In this document: positions 7,767 through 16,773 of the stretch, in pieces
How positions within the stretch are numbered: position 1 is the first letter of the stretch
Layout of the letters: every line of letters begins with the position of its first letter
From: CAXXOZ01 sp963676435
Lineage (GTDB): Bacteria; Bacillota; Clostridia; Lachnospirales; Lachnospiraceae
Direction of reading: 5' to 3'
NCBI GenBank assembly: GCA_963676435.2
Contig: CAXXOZ010000006.1
Location: forward strand, 62,001-126,000
DNA: 64,000 nucleotides
Made by a program: the position numbers and the translations under genes
The notes under the pieces: model-generated
Seen by the model: only the letters and a program-made list of their open reading frames with translations
Told to the model about the DNA's origin: nothing
The model's database searches: none

Positions 7767-7896
7767 AGAGTGGCACATTCATGTGCCACTCTCGCGAGTC
7801 GCGATTGCAAAGCAATTATAACCTTATTCGCGACTCTGCGCTCCCTCGGAGAGTTTTAACTTATAGGAAGTTTTGGTAAAAATTCCCATAAGTTAA
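7767..7896. repeat. Cluster of intergenic palindromes
   Basis: Within 130 bp there are three separate hairpins. AGAGTGGCACAT/ATGTGCCACTCT (7767-7792) is perfect. GAGTCGCGA/TCGCGACTC (7796-7804 and 7828-7836) is perfect with a 23-nt loop. TTAACTTATAGGAA/TTCCCATAAGTTAA (7856-7896) has one mismatch. GC content is clearly higher than in the surrounding spacer. It lies in the 369-bp gap between the OYE-type reductase and the fmdE operon, upstream of the operon promoter. It could be a dispersed palindromic element or a structured RNA; no protein is encoded. Confidence 0.6.
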
Positions 7897-7927
7897 AAAG
7901 CTATGTAGAAAAAAATTCTACATAGCT
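7894..7927 (-). terminator. Terminator after the OYE-type reductase gene
   Basis: On the minus strand AGCTATGTAGAA and TTCTACATAGCT form a perfect 12-pair stem followed by TTTTTAAC. It starts 20 bases after the reductase stop codon. Confidence 0.88.
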
Positions 7928-7946
7928 CAAAATTAAATTTGTTTAT

Positions 7947-9911
7947 TTATTTTATTGACAATGCTGCAACATATGCCTGCCTACAAGCTTCAAATACTTT
8001 CGAAGCACATACACAATCACCAATTTCAAATACTTGTTTGTCTTTAATTGCTTCATGTAATTTAATGGTTTCATCTCGATGAGCTGTCATTCCAAGGGCA
8101 TATATCACTGTATCTGCTTTATACTCTTTTTCATTTCCTTGTGCATCCAAGGCAATTACTCCATCCGGCATAATTTCCATACATTTTGTATTTGTGTCAT
8201 ATTTTAAATATGTATCCATTTCATTTACAAGGGCCAGTCTATGCATTGGGTATGAATCAGGAGCAACTTTATCACACATTTCTATAATAGTTACATCTTT
8301 GTTATTTCTTGATAAATGTAGTCCAACTTCACAACCAACAAGTCCTCCCCCAATCATAACTACCTTTTCACCAATGGAATCTACTCCTTCATAATATACA
8401 TCAAGAGCTTTTTTTGCATTTTCAATTCCTTTAATTCCAGGTTTTATTGGTGAAGATCCAATAGCAAGTATCACAGCGTCTTGTTTTACATTTTTTGCAT
8501 CTTCTATAGTAAATTCTTTATTAAACTCTATTTCAATATTTCTTTCTTTAACTCTTCTAATCAAAAGATCTTTAAATTCTTTTAAATCACCTTTGTAATA
8601 ATCTGTATCAGTAAAGAATAGCAAACCTCCCAGTTTTTCACTCTTTTCGATTATTTTAACTTTGTGACCTCTATCATGAGCATAAATAGCTGCTTCAAGG
8701 CCTGCTATACCTCCACCAACTACTAAAACGCTTCTAGATGCTTCTGGCTTTGAATTAACCAAATCAAAATCATAAAAGAATTCTTCAGGATTAACTGTAC
8801 AGCCAAAAATATAAGGTATTTCTTCAAGCGAAACTCCCTCTAATGGTCCAGGGAAGCATTTATAACATCTTATACATTCTGTTATATCTTCTCCTCTTCC
8901 TTCCTGAGCTTTATTTACAAAATTAGGATCTGCCGTTAACTGTCTAGCCAATGCTACAATATCACATTTTCCATCTTTTATTAATTTTTCTGCAAGATCA
9001 GCTGAATTTATACCTCCGACAACTGCAACTGGTACATCAACTGCATCTTTAACTGCCTTTGACATTTCAGCATTTAAAGCATGCTCATGGAATAATGATG
9101 AAAATTCGCCACTTAAAATAGGATTTCTATAAACTCCAACTGAGACATGAATTAAATCAACAATATCCTGAGCCATTTTACAAAACTCAACTGTTTCATC
9201 AATGCCCATTCCACCTTCCATTGCCTCATCGCCACTTACCCTTATTTCTATTATAAAATCTTCTCCCATCGCATCACGAACACTTTTAAGAAGTGACAAT
9301 GGGAATTTTGCTCTATTTTCTAAAGAACCTCCAAACTCATCTGTTCTCTTATTTGTTCTTGAAGATAAGAATTGATGCAATAACCATCCATGACCAGTAT
9401 GAATCATTACTCCATCAAATCCTGCTTCTTTCATCCATTTAGCAGAAGTAATAAAATTCTGAGTAACTTCATCCATTTTTGCTTTATCCATAGCATAAAT
9501 AACCATTCCATCATCTCTGGTATACCCCATAGGTCCTATACCAAACTCAACACCTGGAATTTTTTCTACAGATTCTCCACAATGAGACAATTCAATCATT
9601 GCTTTGGCACCATTGCCTTTTATGTCATCCACTAGCTTTTTAAACTTCTCCATTGAAGGATCATTAAAGTCTTCATAGTTAATAGGTGGAAACGGTTCAC
9701 GTGAAGCTCCTTTAAAATCAACTGCTGTCTCCCCAATAGTTACCTGAGCCTGTCCCCCTTTAGCTCTTAAGACCATTGCATTTTTCATCACATAATCTAG
9801 TCCTGGAAGATTAATAAATGGTCCGCAATAAATAGGTGCCGCAATAACACGATTTTTATATGTATGGGTCCCTACTTTTATTGGTGATAATAAATTTTCA
9901 TACCTACTCAT
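7947..9911 (-). CDS. Old Yellow Enzyme-type FMN/FAD/[4Fe-4S] NADH-dependent enoate reductase
   Basis: The 654-residue protein has an N-terminal FMN TIM barrel of the Old Yellow Enzyme family (about 1-345; SPIKVGTHTYKNRVIAAP, HTGHGWLLHQFLS, RVSGDE). Next comes a CIRCYKC...C cysteine cluster (about 353-373) that ligates a [4Fe-4S] centre. The C-terminal FAD/NAD(P) domain has VLVVGGGIAGLEAA near 395 and VVMIGGGLVGCEVG near 520. This is the architecture of 2,4-dienoyl-CoA reductase, clostridial enoate reductase and the bile-acid enzymes BaiCD/BaiH. It is cytoplasmic and transfers electrons from NADH to an activated C=C bond. The exact substrate cannot be read. It stands alone between its own promoter and terminator. 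Confidence 0.9.
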   Translation of the reverse strand: MSRYENLLSPIKVGTHTYKNRVIAAPIYCGPFINLPGLDYVMKNAMVLRAKGGQAQVTIGETAVDFKGASREPFPPINYEDFNDPSMEKFKKLVDDIKGNGAKAMIELSHCGESVEKIPGVEFGIGPMGYTRDDGMVIYAMDKAKMDEVTQNFITSAKWMKEAGFDGVMIHTGHGWLLHQFLSSRTNKRTDEFGGSLENRAKFPLSLLKSVRDAMGEDFIIEIRVSGDEAMEGGMGIDETVEFCKMAQDIVDLIHVSVGVYRNPILSGEFSSLFHEHALNAEMSKAVKDAVDVPVAVVGGINSADLAEKLIKDGKCDIVALARQLTADPNFVNKAQEGRGEDITECIRCYKCFPGPLEGVSLEEIPYIFGCTVNPEEFFYDFDLVNSKPEASRSVLVVGGGIAGLEAAIYAHDRGHKVKIIEKSEKLGGLLFFTDTDYYKGDLKEFKDLLIRRVKERNIEIEFNKEFTIEDAKNVKQDAVILAIGSSPIKPGIKGIENAKKALDVYYEGVDSIGEKVVMIGGGLVGCEVGLHLSRNNKDVTIIEMCDKVAPDSYPMHRLALVNEMDTYLKYDTNTKCMEIMPDGVIALDAQGNEKEYKADTVIYALGMTAHRDETIKLHEAIKDKQVFEIGDCVCASKVFEACRQAYVAALSIK

Positions 9912-9956
9912 TATACTTATCCTTTCTTGTTAATTTTTTATATGTTTTATGATAAA

Positions 9957-9985
9957 ATTTTAACAAATTTATGCATAATGAACAA
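9957..9985 (-). promoter_or_regulatory. Sigma-A promoter of the OYE-type reductase
   Basis: Minus-strand TTGTTC (9985-9980) and TAAAAT (9962-9957) are spaced by 17 bp, about 45 bases ahead of the start codon. The ribosome binding site AAAGGAT follows. Confidence 0.55.
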
Positions 9986-10070
9986 TCATTGAATATGCCT
10001 AATATGTTGGATAAAATACATTTATAAAAGATTTGTTGATTTTATTTTTTATACATTTTTCGATATTCAA

Positions 10071-10103
10071 CAAAAAAAGGACATTATTATAAAAAATGTC
10101 CTA
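10071..10103 (-). terminator. Terminator after RNase P RNA
   Basis: Minus-strand AGGACATT and AATGTCCT form an eight-pair stem, followed by TTTTTTT. It lies about 22 bases beyond the 3' end of rnpB. Confidence 0.88.
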
Positions 10104-10124
10104 AATAATTTTTTATTATTATAT

Positions 10125-10479
10125 AATCGAGCAGAACGATAAGCCGGGTTCTGTCGCGAATGGTCATCTATCTTGTTTTACTGTCGCCAGTAAACTCATG
10201 CGACCTACCCGAAGACTAGACGGGCAATCTTTAACGTCTTCTGTTCGGTCTTGCTTCGGATGGGGTTTACATATGCCCCTCCTGTTACCAGGAGGGCGGT
10301 AGTCTCTTACACATACCCTTCCACCCTTACCTGCAAAATGCAGGCGGTATATTTCTGTTGCACTATCCTTAGAGTCACCTCCACCGGACGTTATCCGGCA
10401 TCCTGCCCTATGAAGCCCGGACTTTCCTCAGCTACTTCCTTTCGAAAATTGTAGCTGCGACCATTTATTCTACTCGATT
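10125..10479 (-). ncRNA. rnpB: RNase P RNA component
   Basis: The minus strand contains the conserved RNase P core: near the 5' end AGGAAAGTCCGGGCTTC followed by AGGGCAGGATGCCGG, a central AGAGACTACCGCC region with GGTAACAGGAGG, and near the 3' end GACAGAACCCGGCTTA. The termini pair to form P1 (TCGAGTAGAA with TTCTGCTCGA), which sets the approximate ends. The length, about 355 nt, fits a bacterial RNA. It is the catalytic RNA that removes 5' leaders of tRNA precursors. Its 5' end abuts or overlaps the stop codon of the upstream nucleoside kinase gene, so its promoter must lie inside that gene or it must be processed from the operon transcript. Confidence 0.96.
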
Positions 10480-12139
10480 ATTTTTCAAAACAACTTCCAC
10501 CAATAAATTCTCTTAAAAGTGAATTTGTAGGTATATTCCTTGAGTCAACTCCCAAAAAGAAATCAAAGAATTTTAAAAGCCTTTTAGCCTCCACATACTC
10601 ATTACAATCTCTAGGAACACTAAAAAGCAAAGGTTCCGCATATTGCTTTAACACCGAAAGTTCATAGACTAATGCTGAGTTAAACATAACATCTGCATCT
10701 TCCTGATAAGGAAAAATGTATTGTTCTTCTCCGTTTCTTACAGACTGCCATCTTTCGATTGTTCCCCTCGCATCGGTTCCTCTCATTCTGGCATCTCTTA
10801 CCATTCTTCTGATAAGTCTTCCATCAGTTGTGGGAATTCTATTGTGCTCACATATATTAACCTGGGTTAATGCACTAATATATATTTTAAATTTAGAATC
10901 CCTTGGTAATGAATATGACATTTCATCATTCAGAGAGTGAATTCCTTCGATAATTAGTATATCACCCTTGTCAAGTTTTAAGAAATTTCCTTTGTACTCT
11001 CTTTTACCTGTTATAAAGTTAAAGCTTGGAATCTGAACTGTTTCTCCGTTTGCCAGATTTGTCATATCTATATTAAATTGCTCTGTATCAAGAGCTTCTA
11101 AACACTCAAAGTTTTGCATTCCATTTTCATCAACAGGTGTCTGATCCCTATTTTTAAAGTAGTCATCTACTCCTATCAAATGAGGTTTTAAGCCAATTGA
11201 TCTCATTTGTATTGCCAGTCGATGAGAAAAGGTTGTTTTTCCCGAAGATGAAGGCCCTGCAATCATAACGAACTTCACATGACTTCTTTCTAAAATCATA
11301 TGTGCAATATCAGCAACGTTTTTTTCCTGTAACGCTTCTTGAACTTGAATAATATCTGATATTGCTCCTTGAGTTATCTTTTTATTAATGCCACCAACAG
11401 TATCAATATCTTCTTTTTTTACCCATTTGGAAGATTTCGTAATAGTTTCGTATATTTTTTTACTTTCAACAATAGGACCTACAAATTCTGGGTCTTCTTT
11501 TGATGGAAGCTGTAAAACGAATCCATCTTCATATAAGAACAAATCATAATATTTTAAATATTTTGTGCTAGGTACAAGATAACTAAAATAGTAATCTACA
11601 TAGTCTCCAAGCCTGTATATATTAACTCTTGAAGATCTACGATAAGAAAAAAGCCTTGACGAATCTGGAAGATTTGCTTTTTTAAACAATTCTACGGCCT
11701 TTTCTGTATTAATCGACTCTTTTCTTATAGGAATATCTTCCTCTGCAATTTCAAGCATTCTCTTTTTAACATCATCTAGAATATACTGTGTTAAAACCAC
11801 TTTGCCTTTAAATGAACAAAAATGTCCTTTGCTGTGAGGAAGTTCAACTCTGATAACATCTATATTTTCTTTACCTAAAACATCTTCAAAAGATTTCATC
11901 ATCAGTAAAGAAACACTTCTTGTATATGTCTGATATCCAGGTTTCTGGTTTGTTGTTATAAATTCAATTTTTTGATCTTCATTTATTTTTTTTGTAAGTT
12001 CTTTTAATACTCCATTTACTTTTGCAAGTACAATATTGTATTCTTCTCTACACTGATATTCTTCAGCTATTTCAAGATATGTAATACCTTGTGGGTAAAC
12101 TTTTTCTTCCCCATATACATTTAGCTTAACATTCTTCAT
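10478..12139 (-). CDS. TGS-domain nucleoside kinase (uridine kinase-like)
   Basis: The 553-residue protein combines an N-terminal TGS-like domain (about 1-60, beginning MKNVKLNVYGEEKVYPQGI) and a region resembling the second domain of threonyl- and alanyl-tRNA synthetases with its HSKGHFC motif (about 60-210). A C-terminal uridine kinase/phosphoribulokinase P-loop domain has GPSSSGKTTFSHRLA near residue 290 and GVDDYF near 320. This fusion is widespread in Firmicutes and Thermotoga. It probably phosphorylates a nucleoside with GTP or ATP; the role of the synthetase-like part is unknown. It overlaps trmK by 14 bases and is followed without a gap by rnpB. Confidence 0.85.
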   Translation of the reverse strand: MKNVKLNVYGEEKVYPQGITYLEIAEEYQCREEYNIVLAKVNGVLKELTKKINEDQKIEFITTNQKPGYQTYTRSVSLLMMKSFEDVLGKENIDVIRVELPHSKGHFCSFKGKVVLTQYILDDVKKRMLEIAEEDIPIRKESINTEKAVELFKKANLPDSSRLFSYRRSSRVNIYRLGDYVDYYFSYLVPSTKYLKYYDLFLYEDGFVLQLPSKEDPEFVGPIVESKKIYETITKSSKWVKKEDIDTVGGINKKITQGAISDIIQVQEALQEKNVADIAHMILERSHVKFVMIAGPSSSGKTTFSHRLAIQMRSIGLKPHLIGVDDYFKNRDQTPVDENGMQNFECLEALDTEQFNIDMTNLANGETVQIPSFNFITGKREYKGNFLKLDKGDILIIEGIHSLNDEMSYSLPRDSKFKIYISALTQVNICEHNRIPTTDGRLIRRMVRDARMRGTDARGTIERWQSVRNGEEQYIFPYQEDADVMFNSALVYELSVLKQYAEPLLFSVPRDCNEYVEAKRLLKFFDFFLGVDSRNIPTNSLLREFIGGSCFEK

Positions 12140-12812
12140 AATATTTTAGCGCCTTTCTAATAATTTCTAAAGAGGATTTCAGTTTTTCTGAGTCGCCCTT
12201 TTTCAAAGACTTTATTATTTTTTCTTTTTTATCTTTTTCTTTTAATAGAAATTCTTTTAATATCTCGTTTTTGTTTTCCAATAAAATTTTGCCATATGTT
12301 AATGTAGTTAAATCATATTCTTTAGATATACTTGTTTTTGAAAATTTTGATTTAATTATTAAATAATATTTACCCTCATCTTTTATAATTGTTTCATCAA
12401 TAATTTCCATATTATTATTAATAAGAAATTCTCTAACTGTAAACCAATCAGAATGAGGTGATACAATTAATTCTTCGACCGAATTAATAATATCTATTTT
12501 ATCATCTAAAATTTTTCTTATGAGCATTCCACCCATACCTGCAATTATTATAGAATCAACTTCATTTTTTTCCAATTTTTTTAACCCATCGGAAATCCTT
12601 GTTTCAATGAACTCTTCTAGTCCTGCTGCCCTTATATTGTTTTTAGCTCTTTCAATAGGACCTTTATTTACATCCATTGCTATTGCTCTATTAATTATAC
12701 CTTTTTCTACTAAATATATAGGTATATAACCGTGATCTGTCCCTATGTCAGCTAAACGGCTGCCCCTTTTTACAAATGACGCAACCGTTTTTAATCTTAA
12801 AGATAAATTCAT
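12126..12812 (-). CDS. trmK: tRNA (adenine(22)-N(1))-methyltransferase
   Basis: The 228-residue protein methylates A22 in the D-loop region of tRNAs. Its N-terminus MNLSLRLKTVASFVKRGSRL and SAM site ADIGTDHGYIPIYLV (near residue 20), then IIAGMGGMLI (near 90) and VSPHSDW (near 118), match TrmK/YqfN. The C-terminal coiled-coil region is lysine-rich. It lies directly after rpoD, its standard place in Firmicutes, and overlaps the next gene by 14 bases. Confidence 0.92.
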   Translation of the reverse strand: MNLSLRLKTVASFVKRGSRLADIGTDHGYIPIYLVEKGIINRAIAMDVNKGPIERAKNNIRAAGLEEFIETRISDGLKKLEKNEVDSIIIAGMGGMLIRKILDDKIDIINSVEELIVSPHSDWFTVREFLINNNMEIIDETIIKDEGKYYLIIKSKFSKTSISKEYDLTTLTYGKILLENKNEILKEFLLKEKDKKEKIIKSLKKGDSEKLKSSLEIIRKALKYYEEC

Positions 12813-12822
12813 ATCTTACACC

Positions 12823-13923
12823 TTAATCTAAATAATCTTTTAATTTTCTGCTTCTACTTGGATGGCGAAGCTTTCTAAGAGCTTTTGCTTCAATCTGTCT
12901 GATTCTTTCTCTTGTAACATTAAACTCTTTTCCTACTTCTTCTAATGTTCTAGCTCTTCCATCATCCAAGCCAAATCTAAGTCTTAAAACTTTCTGCTCT
13001 CTTTCTGTCAGCGTATCTAAAACTTCTAACAGTTGTTCTTTTAGTAGAGTAAATGCTGCTGCTTCTGCTGGAACTGGAACATTATCATCCTGTATAAAAT
13101 CTCCAAGATGACTGTCTTCCTCTTCACCTATAGGTGTTTCAAGTGAAACTGGTTCCTGAGAAATTTTTATTATTTCTCTTATTCTTTCAACTGGCACTTC
13201 CATCTTTTCTGATATTTCTTCCGGGGTTGGTTCTCTACCTAGTTCCTGAAGCATTTGTCTTGATACTCTAATTAATTTATTTATCGTTTCCACCATATGT
13301 ACTGGTATACGAATAGTCCTAGCCTGATCAGCTATAGCTCTCGTTATAGCCTGTCTTATCCACCATGTGGCATAGGTTGAAAACTTATATCCTTTTCTGT
13401 AATCAAATTTTTCAACAGCTTTTATTAAACCTAAATTACCTTCTTGTATTAAGTCTAAAAACAGCATTCCTCTTCCTACATACCTTTTAGCAATACTAAC
13501 AACAAGTCTTAAGTTTGCTTCTGCTAGTTTTTTCTTTGCCTGTTCATCCCCTATTTCCATCTTTTTGGCAAGTTCAATTTCTTCTTCTGCTGAAAGTAAT
13601 GAAACTTTACCTATTTCTTTAAGATACATTCTTACAGGATCTTCAATATTGATGTTATCTAGAAAAGTTAAGTCAACTTCTTCTTCCTCAACCTTTTCAT
13701 CATCATCAATTATCAGCACTTCTTCTTCGTCCTCTGAAATTCGAAGAACATCCACCTTATTTTCTTCAAGATGCTCAAGTATTCTATCATATTTTTCCGC
13801 ATCAAGTTCTATATCAGCAAAAAACACCTGTATTTCCTGATATTCGATAACATTTTTCTTTTTTCTTGCAAGTTCCAATAAATCCTTTAGCTTTTCTTCA
13901 AACCTTAACATTGTTTCGTCCAT
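12823..13923 (-). CDS. rpoD: Primary sigma factor (sigma-A/sigma-70)
   Basis: The 366-residue protein directs RNA polymerase to housekeeping promoters. It has a short acidic region 1.1 (about 1-90), region 1.2 (DPVRMYLKEIGKVSLLSAEE), and region 2 with FLDLIQEGNLGLIKAV and YKFSTYATWWIRQAI (about 155-195), which bind and melt the -10 element. RTIRIPVHMVE in region 3 follows, then region 4 TLEEVGKEFNVTRERIRQIE near the C-terminus for the -35 element. Size is as in Bacillus SigA. It follows dnaG by 15 bases in the classic macromolecular synthesis order. Confidence 0.98.
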   Translation of the reverse strand: MDETMLRFEEKLKDLLELARKKKNVIEYQEIQVFFADIELDAEKYDRILEHLEENKVDVLRISEDEEEVLIIDDDEKVEEEEVDLTFLDNINIEDPVRMYLKEIGKVSLLSAEEEIELAKKMEIGDEQAKKKLAEANLRLVVSIAKRYVGRGMLFLDLIQEGNLGLIKAVEKFDYRKGYKFSTYATWWIRQAITRAIADQARTIRIPVHMVETINKLIRVSRQMLQELGREPTPEEISEKMEVPVERIREIIKISQEPVSLETPIGEEEDSHLGDFIQDDNVPVPAEAAAFTLLKEQLLEVLDTLTEREQKVLRLRFGLDDGRARTLEEVGKEFNVTRERIRQIEAKALRKLRHPSRSRKLKDYLD

Positions 13924-13938
13924 TTAGACTAATCCTCC

Positions 13939-15693
13939 CTATCCTAAAGAAATATATAGCTTTTTAAGTTTCAACTTTTCATTTCTGTTTTTTAATAGTT
14001 CTTCAGGTCCTACTGCTGCCTCATAAGCTATATCAAGACTTTTTTCTTTTATCTTTATCACTAAATCTCTCAACGCTCTTTCTTTATCTTCTTTTGTCTC
14101 GAATTTCAGTTCTGAACTTAATACAAGAGCCGCTTCTTTTTGTTCCTCTTCAGTTTCAAAATAGTTAATAATTTTAGCTGGGTTAGCTTTGCCTTCTTTT
14201 AACTGTTCAAACAAAATCTGTGCAACTTTACCTGATATTGGTTCTGTAAAGTCTTTTGCCTCAATTATGCTTTCTATGGCTTTATAAATTTCATAATCTT
14301 CTGAAATCCATGTCAAAAGCATTTTTTCAGGTTCCTTTTTGGGGTCATGTTTTATTCTATTTGAGTTTATGCCTGTCCTTGGTTTTTCATATGCACTTAT
14401 TCCATCATATGAAAGAGCTAGTTTATTAACCAAATCTCCGAGTTTTTTAATGGGTATAGAAAACTTTTTTCCTACTGCTTCTATATAATTTTCTCGTTCC
14501 AAAGAATCTTCAAATTCTAAAAGTTTTTTTGCAAGTTCTTTTTGAAATTCTGTTTCACTTGCAGGATCATTCAAATCATAAGAATTTCTAATCACTTCTG
14601 ATTCAAATAAAAAACTGTTTGTTGCATTTTTTATTCTTTCTTCTAATTTTTCTGAACCTTGGGCTTTTATAAATTCATCAGGGTCTTTATAGGGTGACAT
14701 ATTTATAATTTTTACAGATAATCCCGCATCTCTTAATATTGGTATGGCTCTTAAAATTGCTTTTTCTCCAGCACTATCACTGTCATATGCAAGCAACACT
14801 TCGTTTGTGTATCTTTTTAATAATGATGCTTGTCCAACTGTAAAAGCTGTTCCCAAAGACGCTACTGTATTTGTAAATCCTGCCTGATGCATCGCTATCA
14901 CATCCATATAACCTTCACAGACAATCATATTACTTTTTCTGCTAAGCCTCGCAAAGTTTAATCCATAGAGATTTCTACTCTTATCAAATACTTTTGTTTC
15001 TGGAGAGTTTAAATATTTAGGCTCTCCCTCTCCCATTACTCGTCCTCCAAAGCCAATAACTTTGTTATTTACATTCATTATGGGAAACATTACTCTATTC
15101 CAAAACTTATCATATGTTCCATTTTCCTTTATTGAAATAAGTCCTGTTTGATTTATTATTTCATCTGAATAATTTTTGCTTTTTAAATACTTATATAAAT
15201 CATCACTGTACTTATTAGAAAAGCCCAATCCAAACTTAATAATAGTTTCTTCTGATAATTCTCTATTTTTTAAATATTTATATGCACTCTCTCCTCTTTC
15301 TGATTTTAGTTGTGCATAGAAATACTTCGCTGCTTCTTTATTAATGTCATATAATATAGACTTTATATCCGCTTGTTTTTTTGCTTCATCTGAAAGGGTT
15401 TCTTCTGGCAACTTAATACCCGCTCTTTCAGAAAGATACTTTATAGCTTCTGAAAAATTAAAGTTTTCATATTTCATCACAAATGTAATTACATTTCCAC
15501 CTTCACCACACCCAAAACAATAATACATTTGTTTTCCAGGAGACACTGAAAAAGATGGAGTCTTTTCATTATGAAAAGGACAAAGTCCAAAATATGTACT
15601 TCCCTTTTTTGTTAAGTTTACACACCCAGATATTACATCTAAAATATCGTTTGATATCATTATTTCTTCAACTAAATTTTCAGGATAAAACAT
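13939..15693 (-). CDS. dnaG: DNA primase
   Basis: The 584-residue protein synthesises RNA primers at the replication fork. The N-terminal CHC2 zinc finger uses C38, H41, C59 and C62 (LCPFHNEKTPSFSV and CFGCGEGGN). The central TOPRIM domain has VCEGYMDVIAMHQAG near 255 and LLAYDSDSAGEKA near 300. The C-terminal third is the helicase-binding region. Length is normal. It lies ten bases after dgt and 15 before rpoD, as one operon. Confidence 0.97.
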   Translation of the reverse strand: MFYPENLVEEIMISNDILDVISGCVNLTKKGSTYFGLCPFHNEKTPSFSVSPGKQMYYCFGCGEGGNVITFVMKYENFNFSEAIKYLSERAGIKLPEETLSDEAKKQADIKSILYDINKEAAKYFYAQLKSERGESAYKYLKNRELSEETIIKFGLGFSNKYSDDLYKYLKSKNYSDEIINQTGLISIKENGTYDKFWNRVMFPIMNVNNKVIGFGGRVMGEGEPKYLNSPETKVFDKSRNLYGLNFARLSRKSNMIVCEGYMDVIAMHQAGFTNTVASLGTAFTVGQASLLKRYTNEVLLAYDSDSAGEKAILRAIPILRDAGLSVKIINMSPYKDPDEFIKAQGSEKLEERIKNATNSFLFESEVIRNSYDLNDPASETEFQKELAKKLLEFEDSLERENYIEAVGKKFSIPIKKLGDLVNKLALSYDGISAYEKPRTGINSNRIKHDPKKEPEKMLLTWISEDYEIYKAIESIIEAKDFTEPISGKVAQILFEQLKEGKANPAKIINYFETEEEQKEAALVLSSELKFETKEDKERALRDLVIKIKEKSLDIAYEAAVGPEELLKNRNEKLKLKKLYISLG

Positions 15694-15702
15694 TCTATCT
15701 CC

Positions 15703-16704
15703 TTAATTCATCCAAAATTTTGGTATAAACACCTCTTTAAATTTTGAAACGGCAAACTGGTCACTCATACCAGCTATATAATCACAGACAATCCTATACT
15801 TTTCCTGTCCGCCTTTTTCCATTAGAAGAATTAACTCCTCTGGAATTTCATCTATATTTTCAAGATAATATTCATATAATTTTTTCAGCATATTCTTAGC
15901 TTTATATTCTTCACCTTTTGCTATTGGGTTTTTGTAGACATTTTCAAACATATATTCTCTAAGCTCTGTCATAGTACTGCTAATAGCACCAGTCATAATA
16001 ATGTCATCCTTACCTTTACTGCTCAAAACTATGTCGTGCACCAATGTATTTAGTCTCTTCTTGGTTGAATCTCCTAAGATACTTGTGTATTTTTTAGGAA
16101 TATCTTCTTCTTTTAATATATTCCCTCTTATTGCATCATCTATGTCGTGATTTATATATGCTATCTTATCTGAAAGTCTTACGATTTTCCCTTCCAAGGT
16201 TGAAGGGGTTCCAGAAGTTTTATGATTTAAAATTCCGTCTTTTACTTCCTTAGTCAGATTCAAGCCTCTTCCTTTTTTTTCAAGAACCTCTACTATTCTA
16301 ATACTTTGTTCGTAGTGCTTAAAACCGCAAACTGAATTAAGGGCCTCTTCTCCTGCATGTCCAAAAGGAGTGTGGCCTAAATCATGCCCCAAAGCAATCG
16401 CTTCGGTTAAGTCTTCATTTAGCTGAAGAGCTTTTGCTATTGTTCGCGCTATTTGGGAAACTTCAAGAGTATGTGTAAGTCTAGTTCTATAATGGTCACC
16501 AGCAGGCGCTAGAAATACCTGAGTCTTGTGTTTTAGCCTTCTAAAAGCCTTAGAATGAATTATCCTGTCTCTATCCCTTTGATAATCCGTTCTAATATCA
16601 CAAAGTTCTTCAGGTTTATCCCTGCCAAGAGTATTTTTACTTAGTGATGCATACTCACATAGATATTTTTCTTCCCTTAACTCAAGTTCCTCTCTGATAT
16701 TCAT
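15703..16704 (-). CDS. dgt: Deoxyguanosinetriphosphate triphosphohydrolase-like HD protein
   Basis: The 333-residue protein belongs to the dGTPase subfamily of HD-domain phosphohydrolases that cleave dNTPs to nucleoside and triphosphate. SKAFRRLKHKTQVF, RLTHTLEVSQIA and ALGHDLGHTPFGHAGE give the H...HD...D metal ligands (about 45-120). Clostridia often carry it directly ahead of dnaG, as here (stop and next start ten bases apart). It would control dNTP pools or damage in the cytoplasm. Confidence 0.92.
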   Translation of the reverse strand: MNIREELELREEKYLCEYASLSKNTLGRDKPEELCDIRTDYQRDRDRIIHSKAFRRLKHKTQVFLAPAGDHYRTRLTHTLEVSQIARTIAKALQLNEDLTEAIALGHDLGHTPFGHAGEEALNSVCGFKHYEQSIRIVEVLEKKGRGLNLTKEVKDGILNHKTSGTPSTLEGKIVRLSDKIAYINHDIDDAIRGNILKEEDIPKKYTSILGDSTKKRLNTLVHDIVLSSKGKDDIIMTGAISSTMTELREYMFENVYKNPIAKGEEYKAKNMLKKLYEYYLENIDEIPEELILLMEKGGQEKYRIVCDYIAGMSDQFAVSKFKEVFIPKFWMN

Positions 16705-16773
16705 CAGTAGTTTCCTCCGATTTAATCCCTCACTAATATATTCTACAAAAGTATTTGTTTTCCTTTATTTTTC

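Noticed and set aside
10251..10454. 67-codon plus-strand ORF
   Set aside because: It overlaps the RNase P RNA on the opposite strand; the RNA explains the sequence conservation.
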